From assembly GCA_905147135.1 (NCBI GenBank), contig LR990045.1, positions 18,700,173 through 18,764,172 of the forward strand: a DNA stretch of 64,000 bases. Reading direction: 5' to 3'. The notes under the pieces were generated by a model, which was not told the DNA's origin, did not search any database, and worked only from the letters and a program-made list of their open reading frames with translations. A program made the translations under genes and the position numbers. How positions within the stretch are numbered: position 1 is the first letter of the stretch; the number at the start of each line of letters is the position of its first letter. This document shows positions 56,147 to 64,000 of this stretch, in pieces. Source of the DNA: Blastobasis lacticolella. Taxonomy: Eukaryota > Arthropoda > Insecta > Lepidoptera > Blastobasidae.

Positions 56147-56954
56147 AGATTCAATCACGGTTAGTTCAGTCGTTTGAATATGCAGGTTGTTAAGAGTAAG
56201 TTAGTGTTAAAGGTTAGTGTACAACTTATGCATATAACACAGAAAATGTCATTGGTATATACGGCGGCAATGGAGATCGTTCTCGGTACATCCAACCGAC
56301 CCGCTAGTAAATTGCCTATACGATATGGTCGCTTTTTCGGCACCCGACATTGAAAAGGTAGGTTCTCTTCCACTCTGCTGGACACCACACGGCGATAATT
56401 ACACGGCCAACTTTATTATGAAACATGACATACTTAATGAGGTATTCCTCAGAGCGGCAAAACGCGCCGCCGCGGCGGCAGCCGCGACATCGAGCACATT
56501 CCCAGTAGAGGCGCATTATATGGCAATCAGAAATAAATTCTTAATAATAGCTGGGAAATGAGTGAAGGAGAGGAGGAGCGTGCAATGTATTCTACTCACT
56601 GCTTCGTCATGGTTGTCTAAATCGCAATACATTGCTGTGAAAAGTGACTAATAAAATTTTTAATAATGAAATTGCACCGGAGCGTACATCGTACTTGATC
56701 CAGAGCCAGCTCCGTACGTATTTCGTTTATTAGATTTGTCATTGGCTAAATGTGTACAGGAAATTATGTACAGCCAAAATCATTCTACAACCTTAGTGCG
56801 CACAGTTCAAACTAGTTTTGTAATGATACAAACACCCCCTCAAAGTAATGTCTGGAAACTCCACTTTGAATTTATGGCAGCAAATTCAAAGTCTGTCATA
56901 AATTTCTTAGGGCGGTTGCATATCCTACTCTAAGTAGTTGTGTACAATTTCCTG

Positions 56955-57215
56955 GATTAGAGTGTACCTTAAAGCGGAATCAAATCCATTGATGGATTGT
57001 AGTATACTTTGAAGCGGAAACAAATCCATTGATGGATTAGAGTGTACTCAGAAGCGGAATCTAATACATCCATGGATTTGACCAATGGATTACAGTGGAA
57101 TACACGTTCCACTCTAATCCAGTCTCCAGGCAGTTTATAGGAATGGATGAGAGAGTACTTGAAAGCGGAATCTAATCCATCAATGGATTTGACTAATGGA
57201 TTAGAGTGGAATAGG
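56955..57215 (+). repeat. degenerate minisatellite in copy 2
   Basis: Counterpart of 28575-28858. Confidence 0.7.
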
Positions 57216-57542
57216 CGGTTCAAATTTGGTGTAAGAATGAATTCCCATTGGTATTTTTTTATTTTTTGTTATATTAGACAAGACAGGCATTTGTCCGCCA
57301 TCTCACTTGTGGGTAAGTGACGATGCGGCCGAAGATGGATCATCCTGGGTTAGATCCTCCCAGTAGATTGCACCTCTATGGCGTATGTGCTCGGTGGGCT
57401 GCGATGACTTAGCAGCGCGCCGCAACATAAATTATTCGCTGAACCCTCTTTGATACGCCGCGCTCGCCGGCGGTACATTATTAATTCCGGCGTGGTTAAC
57501 TCGGCGCCGCATATTGGCACCCGACGGGTAACAGGTAAACAG

Positions 57543-57830
57543 GGAAGAGAGAGATCGTTTCGGCTTACACGCATCGCTTTACAACCATACACTTAGTTAC
57601 GGCTATTAGGGTGCTTTTGTCAGCGACGTCATCCATTAGTAAAAGCAACTGGACAGAATATAATTTGTAATTGCACTAGCAAGGTATTCGATCGACGTCT
57701 CACTTGGTTGTAAGTGGAAGAATGCAAGAAACCCCAGCACCCCTGGTGTTGCTGATGTCCATAGGCGGCGGTGACCACTTTCCATCAGGTGGCCCGCATG
57801 CCTGTTTGTCTGCCGTATAACATAAAAAAA
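57543..57830 (+). repeat. local repeat with LINE-type tail, copy 2 unit 1
   Basis: Counterpart of 29145-29430, ending in the shared tail and poly-A. Confidence 0.65.
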
Positions 57831-58137
57831 AACATTGCATGCGTGTGTGTACCCTGATCATTATAATCTGGACGCCTTGGAGGTTGTTCCTAGACAGGCA
57901 TGCTTCATCTTCGGCCACATCGTCACTTACCTACAGGACCTTAAGTCGGCTAATATACTTCATTCTATCGAATTGTAATTGGATCAAAATAGCAGGTCAA
58001 TGGCAGTTTTAAAGATGGCGGACAAATGCCTGGCTAGCCTATTAAAAAACATCCATCTGAACCTCTCATGTTCCGTGATAAACTAAACAGGCTATGGATG
58101 TTTGCAATAAGTACATCACTCCCATGTTGTCCAGTAA

Positions 58138-58506
58138 AATATTTTCGACGTTCAAACTCTCCATGTTGAAACATCTCCAGAGAGATCATTCCACAACCTC
58201 GCACGGGAGAAAGTTTTTAACAATAAATTCTTTGAAAACTGTCTCTCTGAAAATAAGCTGGCGTGTTATCATGACCATACGATGGAAGTTATAACTTATA
58301 AGATTAATGAAGTGCCTGAAGTTTTGCCGGTTCAGAGCCACCGATTCGAATGTAACGATCCAGATTCGCCATCGAGTGCAAGGTTGATTGTAGAAGTTTT
58401 CACATTTAAAATACCTCGTTCTATTGCTCCGTTGCCCATCGTAAAAGATCGGAAAACCACACAAACGGTGGTACTTGTCAATTTTAGTAACGATACGAAC
58501 AATTGA
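58138..58506 (+). other. conserved open frame of 122 codons, copy 2
   Basis: Counterpart of 29738-30106. An ATG appears at 58282 here where copy 1 has ATA. No recognised domain. Confidence 0.3.
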
Positions 58507-59349
58507 AAATCCGGCGTATAGGTAATATAGAAGGAAAGGATTGTTTACCTTAACTACTTAGTCACCCATCCAGTTCCCGAACATTGCGGTCATTGCTCAA
58601 CCTTGGTTATCGGTTTCACAAGCATGCTACCACTAGACCAGTGCCGCTTATAATACTACTGTTAGTTAACTAAATTTAAGACATATCATAAAATATAATT
58701 TCGCTGATATTAGACGATGAACTGTAATATTTTAACAGCTGATTTAACTTGCAATGGTTTTTCTGCTGTATTTAAACTAATTTAATCTTAAATCTACTCG
58801 ATTGTTAATAAACTGTCAAACTTGACATTTTCGATTGGTGTTGCCATTTATAAAACACATTCCATTTTGTAGAAAATAAATGAATTTAATCTATTCGGAG
58901 GTGCTCAAAATGACAACACTGAGGATGCGCTTATAAAAGCAAGTGTAACGTTGTGTCTGGCCCCTTATTATTCTGGTGATAATAGAATAAACAACAAATG
59001 TTCTGTATGTTGTATATCAATTATGTTTTTATTCAATATACAAAGTATAACACCATACTTCTGACTTTGTATCCTTCAACACTACATTTTACAAAATTAT
59101 TTCTGTCTTCTATCCACTTTCCATCAGATGACTGGCATGGTGTCTTATGATAGGGATGATACTCGTGTCAGGAGAAAAGTTGTGGGCTAAGCCAAGTAAA
59201 AGTGTCAAGACTGAGTGAGCGACGACGACGATAAGATAGTGGGTGTGGGCGAGTGATAAAGTGAGGTTGCGAATGTTTGCTTTAATAAAATGGATGTAGG
59301 TAGATAACTTGTTATCCTTAGTAGATATAATAAATAAACAGAAATAAAT

Positions 59350-59600
59350 ATGCTTGGACAATTCACACAGCGCCATCTGGCGCCGTAAAGTAAGCAAAGC
59401 TTGTATTATGGGTGCCAAAAAACGATAAACTACTTATATATTTTTTAAATACTTACTTATTATACAGATAACACCCAGACCCGAAACAGAAATTAAAATT
59501 CATCATTTCAATTTCTGTCCGGCCTGGAATCGAGGTCCCGGGGACCTCTGCATGGCCGACCGAGATGTTAACCAACTGGAACACTCAGATCGTTAGTTAG
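59350..59600 (-). mobile_element. tRNA-derived SINE, copy 2, B-box destroyed
   Basis: Counterpart of 30925-31170. The B-box core is replaced by the hairpin GAGGTCCC-G-GGGACCTC (59532-59548), so this copy should no longer bind TFIIIC there. Confidence 0.65.
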
Positions 59601-60012
59601 TAGATATGTGATTTGTGAATTCATAGCATATCTTTACATCTTTTAAACGAATAAATTTAATTAATAGGAACGTATATCTTTTACTGGTAGTTTGTTATTT
59701 GATCCTTATCTAAAGAAGAACTACCTAACGGATTAACTTAACTGTTTGCTGTGATGTATGAAGCTATCAATTTCAGGCCTATATTTATCTCCAATTTAGT
59801 ACAAGCCACGGAACCACGCTATAATTTAATTTTCGGAAGCCAGTTTAATATGCCGACCAGTCTAAAATTCTTCTCTTACACGCGCCTTTGCGTCACAACT
59901 TCACGCATCTGCGACCCCCATGTGACAGGTTGCTATGAGCGACGGTGATCAAGTACCATCAGTTCAGGTGACCTGCCGCTGGCGCTAGGTCATTTGCCTT
60001 CCTATAATACAG

Positions 60013-60311
60013 TGAAGAGAGAGATCGTATCGGCTTACACGCATCGTTTACAACCGTACACTTAGTTACGGCTATTAGGGTGCTTTTGACAGCGACGTCA
60101 TCCATTAGTAAAAGCAACTGCACAGAATATAATTTTTAATTGCACTAGCAAGGTATTCGATCGCCGTCTCACTTGGTTGTAAGTGGAAGAATGTAAGAAA
60201 CCCCAGCACCCCTGGTGTCGCTTATGTCCATAGGCGGCGGTCCATAGGTGACCACTTTTCATCAGGTGGCCCGCTTGCCTGTTTTTCTGCCGTATAACAT
60301 AATAATAAAAA
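60013..60311 (+). repeat. local repeat with LINE-type tail, copy 2 unit 2
   Basis: Second full unit inside copy 2. It carries a small internal duplication of gtccatagg within the tail (about 60226-60250). Copy 1 has only the first part of this unit (31565-31690). Confidence 0.65.
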
Positions 60312-60459
60312 AAAAATTAGTCAATTATAGTCGAGGCTCTATTGGATCGCTCCCATACAGAACCTTTAAAAAATTAATAAAGTTTGGGCTTCACCACATT
60401 TATTCCTTAAGTAATTCTAAGCATTTCTAGCACATGCCCCACTGTTATACTGCTACCAG

Positions 60460-60786
60460 CGCTCCCGACCCGTGGTACAACTGCGATGTCCAACTGGTTG
60501 TACTACGGAGAAGTAAAGTTACCCATGGTTCAACTGGTTATTCTATGGGGAAATATCTTTACCAATGGTTCAACTCGAGTGAGTATTTATTTCCTTGGTC
60601 CAACTAGTTGTACTACTGGGAATTGAATGTATCTATGGAACAACTACTGGTACTAAACAGGAAAAGGTTATCTATCAATGCTGAATGCAATGCAATTACT
60701 ACCTCTTTTGATTAATTGTCTATTGATGATTAAAACGTTGATATTGACGCGTGAATATTTCTTGTTTTCACACGATACCAAAGTAA
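60460..60786 (+). repeat. left terminal inverted repeat of the MULE
   Basis: About 327 bp that pairs with 62607-62934 with few mismatches. It ends just two bases before the first exon's ATG, so the promoter and 5' UTR must lie inside the repeat. Confidence 0.88.
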
Positions 60787-60787
60787 A

Positions 60788-60958
60788 ATGTCGGAAAATT
60801 GTGAACTTGCAATAATTGAAAGAAAAGGCGGTAATGTTTTATTATCAAAAGGTCGTCAATTTTACAAAGTGAAAGCTTTTAAAGATGAGTCGCGTGGCGC
60901 ATATTGGCGGTGCTCTATGTACAAAAAACTCAAATGTTGTGGATTTGTTACAGTTAAG
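60788..60958 (+). CDS. MULE transposase exon 1: FLYWCH zinc finger
   Basis: ATG at 60788, 57 codons, donor AAG|gtacga. Encodes 'GRQFYKVKAFKDES' and 'GAYWRCSMYKKLKCCGFV', the F-x-Y-W-x-C ... C part of a FLYWCH finger. The remaining His lies in exon 2 ('EKEHSC'). FLYWCH fingers bind DNA and probably recognise the element's ends. The splice is inferred from phase agreement and domain continuity. Confidence 0.75.
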
Positions 60959-60981
60959 GTACGACTGTATGTATGAGTATT

Positions 60982-61165
60982 AGAGTGCGTTTCCACTGAC
61001 GCGGAGCTGTGTGGAGTGCAGAGGAGTGGACCGTGGATTGGTCAATCAAAGTGCTTGTAATCTCCCTCTGTTTCACATTAATGTAACTAAATATACTGAT
61101 ACGCTGCATTTTAAAGTGAGAGTGGAACTCAGCTCCGCTCCACTCCGCTTCAATGAAAACACTCT
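60982..61165. mobile_element. MITE-like insert in the MULE intron
   Basis: Imperfect inverted ends (AGAGTGCGTTTCCACTGA and, reversed, AGAGTGTTTTCATTGAAG) continue into GCGGAGC-type arms. It occupies most of the 292-bp intron 60959-61250, so the intron may have been lengthened by it. Confidence 0.5.
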
Positions 61166-61250
61166 CTACACTCCTTCGTATTTATTGAAATTGTATATGT
61201 ATGCTTTGCTTTATATTTGTTATATCATTGTTTATATTATTTTTTATCAG

Positions 61251-62428
61251 GACATGCAAATAATTAAAGAAAAAGAGCACTCTTGCCAACCTAACTACGG
61301 TAAAAACGAAATAGCCGAAACAGTTGTAAGTTTAAAAAATGAGGCAGCAAGCACAGATGTCCCGATGCCACAATTATACAAGAGACACGAGGCAAAGTTG
61401 AGAGACAGAGGTTACGATCTAATAGACAGTATACCAAGTTTCGATAATCTAAAGCACTCCCTTTATATCGCGAGGCATAAATCAGCGGGAGTATCGAGAA
61501 CAACTTTTCATCTGTGGACGAAGTTGATGTGCCTGACCAGTTTCTTGATTTTATGCTGGGTTGCGACACAGAAAAAAGAATACTTATATTCTGTACCTCC
61601 CAAGCAAGAGAAATGATTGACCACATTAACGAATTTTTTGGAAATGGCACTTTCAAATGTAGCCCGCACCCGTACGTACAGCTGTTTACTTTGCACGGTG
61701 ATATTGGGAGTGATAACAAAATTACTAATGTTGTTCCACTAATTTATGCCCTACTCTTGGACAAAAAAAAAGAGACATACGTCACAATGCTTCGTATAAT
61801 CAAAGCGCAATTGCCAAAATGGGAGCCTAAAAAGTACCATTGCGACTATGAAACTGCAGCAATCAACGCAATGTTGGAAGTATTCCCACGCGTAGAGATA
61901 AAAGGCTGTTACATGCATTTTTCTAAAAATATTTGGAAGAAGGCAAAGGTATTGGGACATATAAAGTCCAAACCCGAGAAAAGAGTAGTCGGAATGTGTT
62001 CTATATTACCCTTAATACCAGCCGGGATAATAAATGAGGCATGGACATACATAAAGAACGAAGTAAAAACATTGGGATTTCTGAAAATGGGTAAATTCTT
62101 GAAGTACATAAGTCGCGTTTGGTTAAATAAGAAAATCAAAAGGTACATAACTGTCTTCTGAGAACGTCACAGGACGAATAATGTGGCAGAGTCCTTCCAT
62201 GGCGACTTAAACAAGGCAGTTAACAAGAATAATGTGAATTTAATCAGATTTTTAAATGCACTTCTTGAAAAAGGTAACTTATCCAAGGGACCTATGCCGA
62301 AGAAGCGTAAGGTCGGTAATAAAAGAAGGGCACAATATATAATGAACGATGATTATGTAAGACATGTACAACTGCAGTTATTGGATGGACACATAACTAT
62401 TGGGCATGCAATCGACAAATTGCGTTAG
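61251..62428 (+). pseudogene. MULE transposase exon 2, frameshift and stop
   Basis: The acceptor is tttttatcag at 61250. The frame runs from 'DMQIIKEKEHSCQPN' to about 61480, then shifts. From about 61481 it continues as 'ENNFSSVDEVDVPDQF' and 'TLHGDIGSDNKITNVVPL' (DDE region), then 'HCDYETAAINAML' and 'GCYMHFSKNIWKKA', typical MULE motifs. A TGA at 62159-62161 interrupts just before 'RTNNVAESFHGDL', the conserved R-T-N-N-x-x-E motif. The end carries 'PKKRKV', a classic nuclear-localisation motif, and stops at 62428. Otherwise well preserved, so inactivation is recent. Confidence 0.82.
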
Positions 62429-62566
62429 GCACATGCCTATAAAGATGATGATAATATAATATTCCTAAAAAAAAATTTTCAATAAATAAATGTTTATTAT
62501 TAACATATTTATTGCACCAATCGCTTGCACGCATTTTTTACAATATTTAATATTCATAATTCCACC

Positions 62567-62581
62567 GTTGTACCACGGGTC
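62567..62581 (-). repeat. internal copy of the MULE terminal word
   Basis: GTTGTACCACGGGTC occurs here as well as at the outer right end (62914-62928), just inside the right terminal repeat. Confidence 0.6.
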
Positions 62582-62606
62582 AAAATCTTAAATATAAAAA
62601 AAAGAG

Positions 62607-62934
62607 TTACTTTGGTATCGTGTGAAAACGAGAAATATTCACGCGTCAATATCAACGTTTTAATCATCAATAGATAATTAATCAAAACAGGTAGTAATTG
62701 CATTGCACTTCAGCATTGATAGATAACCTTTTCCTGTTTATTACCAGTAGTTGTTCCATAGATATATTCAATTCCCAGTAGTTCAACTAGTTGGACCAAG
62801 GAAAGAAATACTCACCCGAGTTGAACCATTAGTAAAGATATTTCCCCATAGAACAACCAGTTGAACCATGGGTAACTTTACTTCTCCGTAGTACAACCAG
62901 TTGGACATCACAGTTGTACCACGGGTCGGGAGCG
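62607..62934 (-). repeat. right terminal inverted repeat of the MULE
   Basis: Partner of 60460-60786. Confidence 0.88.
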
Positions 62935-63512
62935 GCTGCCAAGGGCGAGGGGGGTATAAAGTACCCCTCCAACCACCATACTTAAAAAAATCTGTATGTT
63001 TCCCGCTGGCTACTACAGCAATTTTGGTATCATTTTCGTATAAAATAAAGATGTTGAATTCATTACCGATATTTAATTTTATCATTTTCGTAGTAAAATT
63101 TTGAATAAATCGTATAAAAGTAAAAAGATAACAATTGTTTTTCTGCTTTGAGAGCTAATATCTTTTAAGCAACAAAAAATATAACAAAAAAAATACTTTA
63201 AAAAAGCGAATTTTATGCCGATTCTAAAAATATAAATTTTAAGAACCTCTTGCTTCTAAAAGTTGGTAAAATAAATTCTGTAACGTCACGGTGGTGACAA
63301 TTCCCTCTAAAAGGCGATTTACTTATTTACAAATTGGTCTGTATTATCAAGCTACTTTAGTATGTTTGGTATCATTTTTATATAAATAGAATATGCAGCA
63401 TTCATTTCTGGTATTATCTTAATCATTTTCATAATAATTTTTCTAAAAAATCGTAAAAACGTGAAAAGTTTACTATGTAATTAACTAAAATACTTAAAAG
63501 TATATTCTAACA

Positions 63513-64000
63513 ATACAAACTTAAATAACCTCCAACTAACCAATTTCTATATAAATTTTGAAATTAAATCTGTATCTTCGCAATGGTGGCGACTCAAGCT
63601 AGGAGGCAGACTACGGCCTAGCTCATAAGCCATCGGAGCTTCTGAAAGTACGATAATACTTATATATAAGACACCAATTTAGATAGTCATACAGTTTCCG
63701 TTTTGGCTTCGTAGCCCACCCCCGCGTCGCTCGTTGCCAGCTCGCTTTCGTTTTTTCTTACGTATTTCGCAAGTTTTCGCGCGCGTTCACTTCGCGTTGC
63801 GAGCCCGCGTCCCACTGAGCGTAACACATTTTAGTTACGTTCATTCAGAGACGTAGGTTCTTGTTACCGATTCGTTGGTAACACAAAGCTACGTTTCTGC
63901 CACGTTGAGTTGGTGGATACTTAACGGTGACAACTAAGCCAACAAGCGTTGCCCCGGTGCGCTGTTAAGGCCCTTCAGGTCTTAACGAAACCGGACGTCC
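63513..64000 (+). promoter_or_regulatory. unassigned right edge with TATA-like core promoter
   Basis: Sequence beyond the duplication. TATATATAAG (about 63661-63670) lies some 25-30 bases before an initiator-like tcatacag, followed by GC-richer sequence without a clear frame up to the edge. It could be the LTR or 5' UTR of another retroelement or a host first exon. There is not enough sequence to decide. Confidence 0.3.

Larger units (their letters stand above)
60460..62934 (+). mobile_element. Mutator-like (Phantom-type) DNA transposon, 2475 bp
   Basis: It has long terminal inverted repeats of about 327 bp starting CGCTCCCGACCCGTGG, and encodes a FLYWCH zinc finger and a MULE transposase. 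Flanks are GCTACCAG (60452-60459) and GCTGCCAAG (62935-62943), an imperfect 8-9 bp duplication of a site present once in copy 1 (ctgctgccagggg near 32345). Mutator elements make 8-11 bp duplications, so this fits. The FLYWCH plus MULE combination is known from Phantom elements. The transposase is broken by one frameshift and one stop, but the ends are well preserved, so it could be moved by an intact relative. Confidence 0.88.
53002..63512 (+). repeat. large direct duplication, copy 2
   Basis: Partner of 24563-32938. The offset starts at 28439 and drifts with indels. The extra length is mainly the DNA transposon at 60460-62934. Contents in order: the hairpin (53227), the RTE scrap, MITE, minisatellite, the 122-codon open frame, a SINE, local repeat units, the transposon and an AT-rich end. 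Confidence 0.9.

Noticed and set aside
1..64000. A new defence, biosynthetic or signalling system
   Set aside because: Apart from the ASH-domain gene, all recognisable coding sequence belongs to known transposon families. The unusual feature here is the DNA structure, not a gene cluster.

Overview
The window is nuclear DNA from an insect, most likely a moth or butterfly. The evidence is a spliced host gene with short GC-rich exons in AT-rich introns, mag-like Ty3 LTR retrotransposons, and several non-LTR retrotransposons and SINE-like repeats whose tails I recognise as lepidopteran in style. There are no operons, prokaryotic genes, tRNA/rRNA genes or CRISPR arrays. The lepidopteran assignment is inference from repeat style, not from a search.

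Region 1 (1-12.5 kb) holds the 3' part of one host gene on the + strand. I could join twelve exons (1769-11825) with consistent GT/AG sites and phases into about 651 codons ending in TAG. The product has ASH/MSP-type beta-sandwich segments, as in axonemal proteins of the HYDIN, CFAP65 and DLEC1 class. An antisense Ty3 element with an open gag lies upstream of the first visible exon and runs off the left edge. A 5'-truncated LINE of about 2.2 kb sits in the fourth intron.

Region 2 (12.5-24.5 kb) is a transposon graveyard. It contains LINE tails, a dead mag-like Ty3 element (about 14.75-19.85 kb, minus strand, with a LINE inserted in its gag), RTE-type and other LINE scraps, and a 1.05 kb non-autonomous TIR element.

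Region 3 (24.5-63.5 kb) is the most striking part. A direct duplication (copy 1 at 24563-32938, copy 2 at 53002-63512) brackets a near-perfect inverted duplication (arms about 33399-41044 and 42136-49783, spacer about 1.1 kb). The axis lies inside a CR1/Jockey-group LINE: the left copy keeps its 5' part and the right copy is cut inside the endonuclease. The inverted arms differ at only about seven sites that I noticed, while the direct copies differ at a few percent plus many indels, so the inverted duplication is younger or homogenised. Copy 2 carries a 2475 bp Mutator-like (Phantom-type, FLYWCH plus MULE transposase) DNA transposon, and copy 1 shows the empty site. Several short perfect hairpins lie at frameshifts, deletion joints and copy-to-copy differences, which suggests repeated fold-back template switching. 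An assembly artefact (haplotype duplication or chimeric inversion) must be excluded for both large structures.

The right edge (63.5-64.0 kb) is unassigned GC-richer sequence with a TATA-like core promoter, possibly an LTR or 5' UTR of a further element. The only credible host gene is the ASH-domain gene. Nearly everything else is mobile-element sequence, mostly inactive.
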